A DNA stretch of 64,000 nt from Membranipora membranacea. Lineage: Eukaryota; Bryozoa; Gymnolaemata; Cheilostomatida; Membraniporidae. The position numbers and the translations under genes are program-made. The notes beneath the pieces were generated by a model, which saw nothing but the letters and a program-made list of their open reading frames with translations, searched no databases and had not been told where the DNA came from. Shown here one piece after another: positions 34,578 through 45,858 of this stretch (its first letter is position 1; every line of letters begins with the position of its first letter). The stretch is taken from positions 39,682,001 to 39,746,000 of the forward strand of contig OU612065.1 of the NCBI GenBank assembly GCA_914767715.1, in the 5' to 3' direction.

Positions 34578-35598
34578 TGGCCCCATACTTGCCAAGTAAT
34601 CTAAATACAAAATAGGGAGATTTCACTTTACGGCGATACTGCACCACAACGTGGTGCTTCGAGGGTGCGAAGCACCCGAGTCACCCACCTGGGGGTTTGG
34701 GGGGCGGTGTGAGCCCCCCAACGGGGTACGGGGCGGAGCCCCGTCTGTAGAAGCTCTGAGAACGTTTCCAGCCACTAGGAAGGGCTAAAAAGGTATATTT
34801 GACCCCAAATAATTTCATGTTTGTACTAGTACTTAATTAAATATAAAACTGAGGTGAAATACACTTTAAACAATTACAATCAATCCATGGGCCCCTGGGA
34901 CTCTTACATACATACCTCTACATTGTCAATGTCAAGTATCAAACACCCCATTGGCAAAGTAGAGGCATGTAAGTCCCAGGTGTCCATGGCTACAAGTGCC
35001 CATGCATCATCAAGATCTGAAAATGTGCTCAGTCACAGACAGTGAGAATCCAGATAAGGTACTATATTCCTGTTTGACTAACATTAAATATGTTTCAAAG
35101 TCTTTGGTCCAAGCTTTGTTAAATTGTAGTGGACCTACCTTTGGAATTGTTAGGTTTCTATTTCCTTTCACTTAAATTTAACTAGAGTAGACAGTATAAA
35201 ATTAATACTAAAAAATGTGTGATCTGAAAGGAAATGAAAACTAAATGTATACACTTGACTAGCTACTTTATATTGTGACCAATGACAGTCAGTGTTGTGA
35301 GTTATGAGAGGATGCTATTGGTCATTTACAATAATAGGCTGAATCTTAACAAAACAGGTAAATTTGTTAGGATTATTTAATTTGATAATTCTTTCAATTT
35401 AGTGTGCAAAGACCTTAACAGTAACTAGTCAACAACAACATGTGCTTGGATAACTATCAAAAAATTGCGGATGGACTGTTTTCTCTAAAATCTGGAGGAA
35501 ATAGTGAGATTTACAAAAAGTTGGAGGTGGGTGTAAAAATCTGGAGGGTCACGCCTAAATCGGGAGACTTGGCAAGTATGGTTGGCCCTAGGTTATGG
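34578..35598. mobile_element. TIR element (CCATACTTGCCAAGT ends) downstream of gene C
   Basis: CCATACTTGCCAAGT at about 34585 and its complement ACTTGGCAAGTATGG at about 35568 mark the ends. The right end reads inward as 'CTCCCGATTTAGGCGTGACC'. Inside, 34650-34745 is a GC-rich block with strong hairpins (GGGTGCGAAGCACCC; ACGGGGCGGAGCCCCG), out of character with the surrounding AT-rich DNA. No transposase is seen. It occupies the position where gene C's last exon would be expected. Confidence 0.6.
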
Positions 35599-36052
35599 TT
35601 TGTCACACTGTTTCAGGAAACTACTTGCATGTAGTTGCAATGCCCTGGAAAGTCAGGGTAGATCATGGTAACAGGGTATGATACATTGTGATTCATTGCT
35701 AAAAAAGTTTGAGAGCAGCGGTGTACTGTGACCCCAAATCTACATATTTTGTAGCATTGTTAAAGCATTGTATTGAGATTGTTCCATTATGGCAAATAAT
35801 TCCTTTTGAAGAGCAGACTTTCATGTCATGATTGTTGCAAAACCAATTTCCACTTCCATTACTTTTTTAAGCAAGAAGTAACACTTGCAATGAAAAAGTA
35901 ATAGGATAGAAATTTCTTCAAAATAATCATGGCAAGGAGACATAAAACAAAAGCTTAAAGTGGTTTATGAGGCTGCAATTTTATTTCAAGTGTCAATCAT
36001 GATAAGAGTCAGAAGAATTGAAATGTTTGCAAGGATGTCTAGAGTCTCCTGA
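35599..36052. other. Intergenic
   Basis: No gene seen. It contains TTTATT at 35980-35985, the minus-strand AATAAA about 70 bp after the stop of the peptide gene at 36053-36406. Confidence 0.4.
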
Positions 36053-36406
36053 CTAACTAGTTGTAGCTAGAGGTTTTCCATCAGCACCGTATAATATATT
36101 ACCCAGGGGAGGAACACCTAAAACAGAAAATGTGGCAGTGATGGCAGTTTTCTCACATCATATATCCTATCAGTAACAAGTTTAATGTTAGTGTAGTGGA
36201 TCCAAATATTGTTATGGCAATTACAACACACAACTTTCATACCCATGCAGACAAACTGTTCCATTAATTATGTTGATCATGAATATGAACAAAAATCAAC
36301 CCGCCTATAAGATGACAGGATGTGGGAGGAGCCTACCTTCATACCGTCTAGCATTCACTAAAGCCACAATTGTAACAAGTAGAAGCAGATATCTCAAGGC
36401 TTGCAT
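36053..36406 (-). CDS. Small secreted peptide precursor (44 residues, two coding exons)
   Basis: Exon 36406-36337 encodes a signal peptide (MQALRYLLLLVTIVALVNA, probable cleavage after Ala19) plus RRYE and ends in phase 1 at GTAGGC. Exon 36117-36053 follows a strong acceptor (CTGTTTTAG) and encodes the rest (VPPLGNILYGADGKPLATTS) before TAG. The mature part would be about 25 residues, cysteine-free, with an Arg-Arg start, Pro, Gly and Tyr. The ATG sits 16 nt after an acceptor (GTTTTGCAG|GAAAGA), so a non-coding first exon is likely. AATAAA is at 35985-35980. I do not recognise the family; a neuropeptide, pheromone, antimicrobial or structural peptide are all possible. Confidence 0.6.
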
Positions 36407-39106
36407 TATGATGATAGGTCTTTCCTGCAAAACAAAAATTGATACAACTTTAGCTATTTTCAGTAGACAAGAATCTTGCATGGTTAATCATGCAAATATA
36501 TAACACATCGATGAATACTAAATAATGTTAAAAAAATTACAATCGTGTTTCACCGATCGAAAATGCTAGTCACTCAACGATAGTCCAAAGAAAGCTTTTC
36601 AATTAGGTTATCAGCTACATGTTTAAACACAGAGTATAAATACTAACCTTCAGTCAGATTGGAGGCAGACAGTTCAATGCGGATAGTTCTCTCACACCAC
36701 TGCTTTATATTAATTGTATCCGGATCTGACGTTGCTAAAACGCTCAAAATATTGGCATATCCTCTCAGGGGTTGTAGGGTCATTAAATCTTCAAATGATT
36801 TAGTAGTTACAATGAAATGACTTGGCACATTTATAATGGGTATGACACCATGTTGATGATAGTCAAAAGTCCTTAATAGTTGGTCTTAGTTAGGTCTTAA
36901 TGCTTTGTTATCCTGATTCATTAAACAAGATAATTGTGATTGATTGGTGTCAAATGTCAGAGCCAGTTGTGGATATATCCTTACTCTGTGACATATATGC
37001 TAGCCTCCATTGTACATTTTATTTAGCCTCTCGACAGTCAATCTGCTAGTCTAGGGGCTCAGGCTGCTGCAAGCGCCAGTAAGTGGCAAACATTAAATAA
37101 AGATGAATATTTGATGATATAATGCCTAAAAAATTGCTGTCTGAGCACTTGGACAAGCAATCAGCCTGTTAGGTTTGACTATTAGATAAAGTCTAGGATT
37201 GAAAAAGTTTACTCTACAAACCTGCCTATTAAGCACCATCTAAAAATTGTTTAAAGATCGACCCACAAAACTAATTCTCATGACAGTACCAAAGATGATT
37301 CTCACTGCCTCAAGTATCATCAAGGTATTACAGGGTACAGAGATAGATGAGCTTTTTTTAGTTTGTTTTTATTCTGGTCTAACACATGATGAATTTGGTA
37401 GGAATGAGGCCAGATTGATGGAATTTATTGAGGCTTCAGAGGAAATATGTCGACACGGGTTTAATTTGGTCTGTGCTCTAACATAGACTCACTGAAAAAG
37501 GATTAATTTTCACCACCAAAAATGGGCGGACCCCCTCATATTAGCCGGAACCCACAGATAGGGCAGAAAGACACCAAGTGTGTAAGAGCAGAGCCAACAT
37601 CAATCCATTGTTTTAAGGAACATCCTTATTGCCAAGCTTATCCATAATTGTAGTGTTTAAATGGCCCTATCATATTTTTATGTTTTGTGGTGTTGGCCAG
37701 CATTTAATTCCTGTTGTTATAATCCTTGTAAGACTGAGGGGATTAAGTGATGATTAGCAAACTGCTCAGGGTAGAAGGCTAAGCTGGGTAGAAGGCTAAG
37801 CGGGATTATGCCTTTAATACTGAAATCTCTGCAGGGTGAAAAATCAAAGTGAGTCTGAGTTAGATCTAAGGTATTAGAAATATAGGATTAAAAGCTTGGC
37901 CCTCGCGATTAAACGCTTGGCCCTCGCATAAAAGGCAGGCAGAGCGAGGCAGGATCTCACAGTCAGCCCACTGGCTGTAGCGCAAACAAATCATCTCTCT
38001 GACTTGTGTATAAGTTGTATTATGCTCAAGGTGGTGAATTTGAGTAGTGAACTATGGCACGAGGGGCGGGTGCCTTAACGATAGCGACTTTGCGCCGATG
38101 AGTTGATGGAAAGCAAACCTCCCTGCACTTGTTGAGAACCATTATTAAACTCCCAGTTTCATGGGAACAGTATTTACTAGGTAGCGGACTGAAACTTTCA
38201 AAATTAATTCAGCAAGATTGCTGCCATGTTTGTGCTGCTTAATCAACAAGGAAAACCATACATCCTTTTAAATATACAGGGGGTGACATGTATCTAACCA
38301 GAAGAGACATTTTGCAAAAGCAGGATCAAGGCTGTAGATAATTAACATGTTAGGAAATAAGTTTCTCTTAACTATATGTTAGGGGTTCAAACACTCTTTT
38401 ATGTGATTTATTATGAATAAAAATTTGATCAGCTTGCCAGTCAATTAGTAGTGATCACTCAATTAATTTCAGCTGGTGCGCTGTGTTGACATTGTATTGT
38501 GCACGAAATGCTTTTATTGAACTATGTTCCTTAAATTCAACCGGCACCTCATATTTGAGTGATCGGCATTTTATAAAAATATATATATATATATAGATGA
38601 TATATCATTTAATGTACATATTATCAAGAAAGCAAAACAAATACAGGATACATATAAAGGAACCATATTAAACCAGGATATATATTTATTTAAGTGGGAG
38701 CTGGTTTATATACAAAACATCCTACAGAGCTGGCCATTGACTGGAAGTCACTAGGACTTCCCTTCCTCCCAGTTCATCATTAATTTTATTCTATTAATAT
38801 TTGACATCCTTTTTTTCACAACAATTTCCGACTTGGCGAAAATGATGACTATGTAGTCACTTCCTTTAGAAAGCAGCAAAGTTCATGTTTTTGCTGTACT
38901 ACTAATACAATCTGTGTATTAATCCTGGTTGCTGCTTCCTCTGTAGTTTTTCATCCTGATTCAGCTTGCAAAAACCCCTAATTTCCAGAAGTGTAATGAG
39001 AGGACTGTTGAAAATATTAACAAAACAACTTCACAACAGTACATACATTTCTTACAATGGTGCTGTAACAAGCCCTAGTATAATTTAGCACTATTTTGTA
39101 CATAAA
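36407..39106. other. Intergenic with one copy of a duplicated block
   Basis: No gene recognised. About 38190-38600 is one copy of a duplicated block whose other copy is at 42030-42450. A short TA run lies at 38578-38600. An open stretch at 36828-36647 on the minus strand ends at a possible donor but has no recognisable domain. Confidence 0.4.
38190..38600 (+). repeat. Duplicated block, copy 1
   Basis: Shares long collinear stretches with 42030-42450, for example GTGCTGCTTAATCAACAAGG, ATATACAGGGGGTGACATGT and TTCCTTAAATTCAACCGGCA. No coding frame is conserved between the copies, so this is a segmental duplication or repeat, not a gene pair. Confidence 0.8.
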
Positions 39107-39502
39107 TAGACAGTTTTCTGAGCTCTTATTTATGCCTCAATTCGGAATTGTCCTTTCTCCAGTTTGGTACTTCTAACCCGCATCGCATAGGAAAAACCTG
39201 CTGAAAGAGGGTTATCTTGAAAACCGCTTATGATAGGATAAAAATGATTTTTGATTCAGAGTCTGATTGTGAGACAGGGTTTCCAAATCATTGGAGGCTT
39301 GAATGTTGATAAATCTTTATTTTAGTGACAAAACTCAATGTTGTAGATTCTGAATCAAAAATACTTTTTACCCATTATAAGCGGTTTTCAAGATAACCCT
39401 CTTTTCAGCACGTTTTTCCTATGCGGCGTGGGTTAAAAGTACCAAACAGGAGAGAGGACAACTCCGAATTGAGGCCTAAATCAGAGCTCAGAAAACTGTC
39501 TA
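39107..39502. mobile_element. MITE with TAGACAGTTTTCTGAGCTC inverted ends, copy 2
   Basis: Same ends and inner arms as the copy at 14032-14527 (TAGACAGTTTTCTGAGCTC, AACCGCTTAT, GGTTATCTTGAAAACCGCTT), about 100 bp shorter in the middle. Confidence 0.85.
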
Positions 39503-39863
39503 TCAGATTTTTTTGCCCATGCATACCACATACCATGTTTGCTTTGAGACTAGTATCCAAACCAACATGCAGATCCCAAATCTCTAACAAGCAGCATTCT
39601 AACAGCTTTGTCTGTGCATCATTTTTTCCCCACCCACAGACCCTATGCACTATAAATCTGGTCTCTAAGCCTCTCCTCTTAAAATGCATCAATGCCCGGC
39701 CGCCAAGTTATCAACATTTTCATGCTGGCCCTTTCCGTTGCTGGTACACGGGACTTAATCCCTGGCTTTCAAACCAGCTTCCGTCAAAGCCGTAAGCTGG
39801 TACCCAGGACTTCTTAGCATTTGTGATAATAAAGGGGTGTTCATTATGACGTCACCACAGGAG

Positions 39864-40130
39864 TAGGAGGTAGCTCAGTTGGTTAGAGCGCCGGACTTTA
39901 ACATGCAAGTGTTGAAGGTCGTGGGTTCAAATCCCACTGCAGTCTATCTTCTACTGGGGATTGGTTGGCCCCCAGGTACGCTCCGACCTGCCTGCAAACA
40001 GAGAGCAAATTGGCGCAGATGTTGCGGCCTCGCCTTTATAAGGCAAAAATATTTCAACACCCATGCCTCTGGGTGGGCGAATGATAAGACATCCGATTTT
40101 AATCAACCTTTTTAATCGACTCATTTTGGT
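39864..40130 (+). mobile_element. tRNA-derived SINE, copy 2
   Basis: The head reads GGTAGCTCAGTTGGTTAGAG (A box), then GTGGGTTCAAATCCCAC (B box and T-stem). The body has TACTGGGGATTGGTTGG, GCTCCGACCTGCCTGCAAAC and GGGTGGGCGAATGATAAGAC, and the tail is ATCAACCTTTTTAATC. The anticodon region is not a clean tRNA stem-loop. Head and body match copies 1 and 3. The tail is followed directly by the GGA microsatellite. Confidence 0.8.
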
Positions 40131-40135
40131 CAACA

Positions 40136-40237
40136 GCAGGAGGAGGAGGAGGAGGAGGAGGAGGAGGAGGAGGAGGGGGAGGGGGAGGAGGAGGAGGAGG
40201 AGGAGGAGGAGGATGAGGAGGAGGAGGAGGAGGAGGG
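40136..40237 (+). repeat. (GGA)n purine-only microsatellite
   Basis: About 100 bases of GGA repeats with a few GGGGGA and GAT variants. The strand asymmetry is extreme, so triplex or G-quadruplex formation is possible. It probably grew from the SINE's 3' end. Confidence 0.95.
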
Positions 40238-41379
40238 AGTAGCATCAGTTATGGGTATATATTGCGTTTGCAGGTCCTATCATGATGTTCCAGAAGAGAA
40301 GTGATACAATTGAGATTTGATAGATGATGTTCAAGAAATAGTCAAATTCCAATGTTCAATGATTTTAAAATGAACCCAGTCAGTGTGGTAAAGCAATGAA
40401 AGGAAGTTAATGACCTTTGCATCTCAATATGTATGTTGTTGGTTAGCCAATCAGGACCACATACCAGACTTCAAAGTAAGTTTTTAGACATTAGTTTACA
40501 TGGACTGTGCTCCATTACAGACACGCATATCATGAGGGGGCCTGTGAATCAAGGAGGGCCAACTCCAAAATATACAACAATTTAAATCTAAAAAATCCAT
40601 TTTGCAAAAATGTTAATTTCTTACAATGGCGCTGTAACGCTGTTAAGCCCTAGTATAATTTAGCACTATACATATATTAGATTCAACAACAAACTGTCTT
40701 CTGGCAATAGATAACAAAACACTTAAAGACAGCGGAAAAGCTCCGAAAACTTTACAAAACACCACCTGTAGCCTAACCATAAATATAATCAGTTGGTCAG
40801 GAGCTCAGTACCTGAAGTGCTGCACAGCAGCAATAAGAGAGGTGGAAGAGCGTATGCTAGAATCATACTCATACTCCATTTCATGCCCCTATATTGTTGG
40901 ACAATGATGAACAGAATTAAAATTGTAAGACATTCATTAATTGTACGCTAAACTATTGCTCTTCAAGGTGCCAGATAATTTTATATGATTAGCTTGAAAT
41001 TGCTAGATAGATACTGTAATACAGAAAGATTGCTGTGTTATATATTCTCTTCACCCCACCCTCCTAAAACACAAGCAAATACTTTTCACTACATGAGAAG
41101 ATCCTTCCACTAATTAATGATCTTTGTCTACACTGAGGACTGTCCTTAATAGCACCACACCCGCACTCTACAAGATTGTTATCGAAAAGTACCACTGACC
41201 TTTCACTAGTAAAAAGGCAAACAAGTGAGTTTATCTTTTGGGTTCACTGATGTTAACAATGTATGTATGTATATTGTATTGTTATCAATACTTGATAAAA
41301 TTCCTTGTTGTTTTGCTCTGTGATGCCAAAAAAGTATAAAATAAATTATAAATAAAAAATATAAAAAGTATCTATAAAA
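40238..41379. other. Intergenic, nothing recognised
   Basis: No gene found. A short block at about 40605-40690 (TTCTTACAATGGCGCTGTAA, CCCTAGTATAATTTAGCACTA) repeats sequence at about 39050-39095. Confidence 0.4.
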
Positions 41380-41754
41380 CGTCAAACTTATAAGATGAAA
41401 TTAAGCAGCCGAGCGCACTCTGTTCGGAAACAGTTTTTACGAATGTTTACTCGCTGCTTGGGAATAAAGAATCTACCAGAGTGCAGTCTCACTAGCTCGA
41501 TTGGTGGATCGAGGCTAGTATAGGTACGCAGACATTTACTTTTAAAAACGTTCCTGGTACAGCTCATCGAGGCTCTTACATTTGAGCTTTTTATTACTGA
41601 GTCTGTAGGCTGATTTTATGACATGGTTCAGCTCATTGCGGTTTTCGACTGACATATGGCCGTTGATAATACTGAGGTGAAAGGCAAGCACACTTTCTAT
41701 AAATGACTCATAGGCTAGACGAATAGTGCTGTCTTTGAATTTCATTGATGACAA
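41380..41754 (-). mobile_element. LINE 3'-end relic
   Basis: The minus strand encodes YESFIESVLAFHLSIINGH, then 'NRNELNHVIKSAYRLSNKK' and 'SLDELYQERF'. This is the pattern of the segment after the reverse transcriptase in Rex/jockey-like LINEs ('f..S.i.sil.f', 'L....k.A.ki', 'l.eLy'). After a stop, a second frame continues with 'NCFRTECARLLNFI', the usual LINE terminus. Dead fragment. Confidence 0.55.
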
Positions 41755-42029
41755 TACGAGAAAGAAACAGACTATTTTACTTGAAAGTTATATCCACAAT
41801 AATATCATTAATATCGTCAATTCGGGATTTCTGTTGATTCTCCCAGTGCCCCGAATCAAAAAAATATATTATTATAAACACGTAAAGATGACTGCTTCCA
41901 CGCAATTCTTGTGCTATACTAACCACGTAGGCATACGCTGGTAACTGGTAATTCAATTACCAATGCAAGAAGGAAACGGGAGTGTCAAATGATGGGCAGC
42001 AGCTAAAAGTATCCATTAGGTAGTAGATT

Positions 42030-42450
42030 TAGCTTGCAAAATTAATTCTGCAAGATTGCTGCCAGGTTTGTGCTGCTTAATCAACAAGGTAAACCATACA
42101 TTCCCATTTTGTAACACCAATCTTTGAAATATACAGGGGGTGACATGTAGCTAACCAGAAGAGAAAAATTTACAAAAGCAAGATCAAGGCTACGGATAAT
42201 TAATATGAAAGGAAGATCAGTTTCTCCAAACTATATGTTAAGGGTTCAATCACTTTTTTATTTTCAATAAAAATTCATCAGCTTGCCTGCGGAGCTGGAG
42301 AAAGTCATATGTCAATTAGATAGTTCTGTGATCACTCAATTAATTTCAGATGGTGCCATTGTGTTAACATGGTATGATTGCGCACAAAATGCTTTTATTG
42401 AACAATGTTCCTTAAATTCAACCGGCACCTTATATTTGAGTGAGCGGCAT
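42030..42450 (+). repeat. Duplicated block, copy 2, upstream of the peptide gene
   Basis: Collinear with 38190-38600 at perhaps 80-85% identity by eye. The next section, about 42690-42810 (AACTTCCAGTCAATTGACTG, GTTTTGTATATAAAGCAGC), is homologous to 38705-38820 but in inverted orientation, so the duplication was followed by a local inversion. GTATATAAAG at about 42798 is TATA-like and points toward the peptide gene at 43174. Confidence 0.75.
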
Positions 42451-43173
42451 TTGAAAAAAAAAATATAATTATCATGATACATATTATATATGTATATATG
42501 ATATATCATTTAATGTGCATGAAACTAAGAGAGCACAACAAAAACAGGATAAATATAAAAAAAAAAAACATATTGAAACAGGATGCATACAATATTTATA
42601 CATAAATATTTATAAAAGTAGTGAGGCAAGATGATCCTTTTTGCTTTGCAGGAGATGACATCATAGTCATCAAAATCTAATTCATTGTAAAAAAAAGGAC
42701 GGCAAATATAAATAGAAGGCTTTATTTGCTAATGACAATGGGAAGAAAGAAAATCCTAATAACTTCCAGTCAATTGACTGCTCTGTAGAGTGTTTTGTAT
42801 ATAAAGCAGCTTCATCTATGATTAGCCATCAGTCTTCCATTCCGCAACATCTCAGGAAATCTCTTACTATCTAACTGTATGTATATGGTTTTGAAACAAA
42901 CTTGGTGACCCTTTTTGGGGCTAGATAGCAGGGAAACTCTTCTAACAAATCAATCGTGGTATTCAGATTTAAATGCTATATTATATTATAGCTTGTGATG
43001 TAGTATATGTAGATATCCTGACATTTGACATGCATGTCCAACATACGTACAGCGTGATTGTGAAAATATAAAACAAATTAATTTGATCCCTTGCACTGAG
43101 AGATCAATAATAAATACTATAAGAATGTATTTATGCTCGCTCACATATATGCTCTTTGCACTCTTAGGAAAGA

Positions 43174-43596
43174 ATGAAGGTATTCGGACTTGTAACCCTG
43201 TTCATTGCTGCTGTCGGTAAGTTCGGACTTTGTCAATGGCTCTCCTTTGAGTAATATAGAAATGTGGAATTCAATGTTGTTCAAGATCAGATACAATGCA
43301 TTTAGAGATAACACATTCTTAGTTGACTTATTGTGTGATATACAACATTGCTGAGGTCATAGACAGCTGCAATAAGCAGAAGAGATGAAGCCATTTTAAA
43401 ACACAACCCACAATGTGATAACCTTGCTCCAGTCATCCTGATGTTTACCCGTCCCAACTGGGCCACAATTAACCTCAGTTTGTTTTTATTTTCAGCTGTC
43501 ACTCAGACTGAGGCTGGTATCTTTAGCTCCATCAAAAAAGCTGTAAACAGTCCAGTTGGTAAAGTTGTAACATCTGTTATATTTAAAAAAAAATAA
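43174..43596 (+). CDS. Small secreted cationic peptide precursor (47 residues), antimicrobial-peptide-like
   Basis: Exon 43174-43216 (phase 1, donor GTAAGT) and exon 43496-43596 (acceptor TTATTTTCAG) encode 47 residues. Residues 1-21 are a typical signal peptide (MKVFGLVTLFIAAVAVTQTEA). The remaining 26 start GIFSSIKKAV, pass through a Pro-Val-Gly centre and end IFKKK. There are six Lys and no acidic residue (about +6), no Cys, and hydrophobics spaced every 3-4 residues: a helix-hinge-helix amphipathic antimicrobial peptide by composition. The ATG lies 4 nt after an acceptor-like CTCTTAG|GAAAGA, so a 5' non-coding exon is likely. AATAAA is at 43673-43678. The gene model is firm in structure; activity is inferred. 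A membrane-active venom or other secreted peptide is an alternative. Confidence 0.7.
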
Positions 43597-44000
43597 GTGT
43601 TTGTTTTTTCCCTTGACAATATCATGTGAGATCTCAGTCAGACTGATAGTAGACGTTTTGATTGTAGACATGAATAAAACATGGTAATTATGAACAAGAA
43701 AAGACTTATACATATTATTATTTTCTTTATTCATCCAATTTATTCACTGGCAAAGATTATAATAGGTTTTGAGCATATTGATACATTCTAAATGGTGCAC
43801 TTTGGGGTGTACACTAACAACTAGTTAATGGCAAATGCTCAATTCTTATAAATATACAACTCACCGAATGATACTATTCTACCTCTGAACCGACAACCAT
43901 CGAAGTATCAGTTTCAGTTTATTATACATTCAGTATCATTGTATGATAAAAACGAATAATAAAAGTGTAAAGAATAAAAAATGTCTACTAGGCAAACTTA
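43597..44000. other. 3' UTR of the peptide gene and flank
   Basis: Contains the polyadenylation signal at 43673-43678 and otherwise AT-rich sequence up to the 3' end of the minus-strand LINE fragment. Confidence 0.5.
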
Positions 44001-44940
44001 TCACTTGTTCAGATAAGACATAAAAAACGGGAAAAAAGATTTGGCACGTTTTTGTGTTCGGCATACAACAGGCCTAAAAAAAGTGTTTTGACGAGAGGAT
44101 ATTCTACTGCATGTATTAAAGTGTACTCTATTAAAAAGTGGATGCTGTGGATCAGAGGCTATTTTGTTAAAGTGTCGTTCGACGAGAGTAATTATAAAAT
44201 CACATACAGAAGGTAGCTCTAAAATAGCTAATCTATCATCATAGCTAAGATCCGGCAGAATAAAACGAGAAGCAGTTCTCTGAATCTTTTCGAGCTTGTT
44301 CTTATCGCCTTCAGATAAAAGAAAAAACCAAGATGGTGAGGCGTAAGTGACAATTGATCTGATATTAGCAGTATAAAACTTTTTGAGCCCTTCGGTGTTT
44401 ACACCTAAAATCTTTAGTTGCCGTAGTAGATAAAGCCTGGAATTACAACTAGATACAATCTTATCTACATGTGAACTAAAAGTCATATGATCGTCAATGG
44501 TAACGCCTACAAACTTGACAGAATTTGAAGGCAAAATGCTCACGTTCTCATCTAAAACAATCGCCTCATCATAGTGGTATCTATAATTGATTAAGACATT
44601 CATAAAAATGGTCCTATCAGTATTTAAAATCATCTCATTCTCAGGTGCCAATTAGTGGGTTGCTAAAACTGCAGGTGCTACAGAACCTCATGCCTTATCA
44701 AAAGCCTTATAAAAAGTAGTGTCGTCAGCATACTTAACTACATTAAAATCATTTTCTTTCAGATCGTTAACGTAAAAAAAGCCATAAAAGGGGGCCTAGC
44801 TTAGTCCCTTGTGGTGCACCAACAGAAATGTCTAAAAAGTCAGATAAATGGCTGTTTACTTTCACTCATTGCTTTCGGCCTTTTAAAAAGTTGTCTAAAA
44901 TATCTAAAATGTTCTCAATTAGACCATAAGAGCGCATCTT
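44001..44940 (-). mobile_element. LINE reverse transcriptase fragment (degenerate)
   Basis: Minus-strand frames encode GAPQGTKLGPL, 'VNDL', the catalytic motif YADD (44732-44721), then an open stretch from 44651 to 44001 with 'KFVGVTIDDHMTFSSHV', 'LYLLRQLKILGV', 'YTANIRSIVTYASPSWF' and 'KLEKIQRTASRFILPD'. These are the palm, thumb and post-thumb of a jockey/CR1-like non-LTR reverse transcriptase. Stops and a frameshift between YADD and 44651 disable it, and the 5' part (endonuclease, fingers) is absent. It ends against the transposase relic, so it inserted into, or beside, that element. Confidence 0.8.
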
Positions 44941-44953
44941 GTGAGAGAAAAGG

Positions 44954-45858
44954 TTGGGCACCCCTGCCCTAGACTATATGCATTTGGTCTGCCTCGGCGT
45001 AACGCGACGACTAGTGAAGTTTTGGAAAGTAGAAAAAACATCCTTAGCCCGCCTTTCCCAAGTACAACTCTCTCAGATATCTTCTTCATTGGTACAACTT
45101 CATGGTCAGATGCCTGCTGAGTTTGCCCGACAGCCCCGATCACTACAGACTTCTGATAGGTGGAAAGCAACTGAGTGGCAGCAGTTCATTCTATACACTG
45201 GGGTTGATGTTCTAAGAAAGGCTTTACCACAATCGTATTACCATCATTTTATGTGCCTGTGATGATAGTATTACAAACTACTACTTGGATTTTTCTCATC
45301 AGTTACTAGTTTCTTTCGTGAAGGAGGCAAAGCATTTGTATGGCGACACATTTCCAAGTTACAATGTCCACTCATTGATCCACCTTGTAGATGATTGCAG
45401 AAACTTCGGTACTAGTTTGAACGCCATCTCCGCATTTCCATATGAGAATTATTTGGGCCAGATGAAACGGTTAGTCCGAAATAAAAACAATCTGATTGCA
45501 CAGGTTTCTAAGAATATCAAAGCGACATCAGCTTGTGGGAACAAAAGAAATTTGTATGAAATTGACTGCTGATTATGGCAATGGTGTTGTCAGGCTTCGA
45601 TCTGGAGAAGTGTGTTTCATAGTTGATCAATCTGCCAATACTTTGACAGTGCGAACAGTTCCGAAGCAGCGGTTTTGCAGTTTGTTTACGGTTCAATGTG
45701 ACTCGCTGGATTTGGGTATAGGAAAATTTAGAAAATCATTGTTTGTAGATCTCCTAACAATGATTGTAAAGAGAGAAGATATTGCCAGGAAAATGGTGTG
45801 TTTATCTTTGGAGAATGATATAGATTTGACTCTTATCCCTGTTCATCACAATGCCTAA
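44954..45858 (+). pseudogene. tnp2/EnSpm-like transposase C-terminal relic
   Basis: Three successive frames together give one protein tail. 44954-45260: PALDYMHLVCLGVTRRLVKF, 'ATEWQQFILYTGVDVLRKAL'. 45270-45572: 'YLDFSHQLLVSFVKEAKHLYG', 'YNVHSLIHLVDDCRNFG', 'ISAFPYENYLGQMKRL'. 45548-45858: 'VVRLRSGEVCFIVD', 'PVHHNA'. The patterns DYMH.VCLGV, YNVHSL.HL.DD and SAF.(F/Y)EN.L are typical of the tnp2-like transposases common in aquatic invertebrates. Two frameshifts (near 45262 and 45570) make it inactive. The N-terminal catalytic part is missing. The next gene downstream is the usual DUF4806-like partner on the same strand. Confidence 0.7.

Noticed and set aside
36643-36828. 60-codon minus-strand frame ending at a possible donor
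   Set aside because: Looks protein-like, but I could not find a linked exon or a recognisable domain; joining it in phase to 36424 runs into a stop after about 24 codons.
39864-39940. Possible functional tRNA gene
   Set aside because: A and B boxes are present, but the anticodon arm and acceptor do not pair cleanly, and the same head occurs fused to a SINE body in two other copies.
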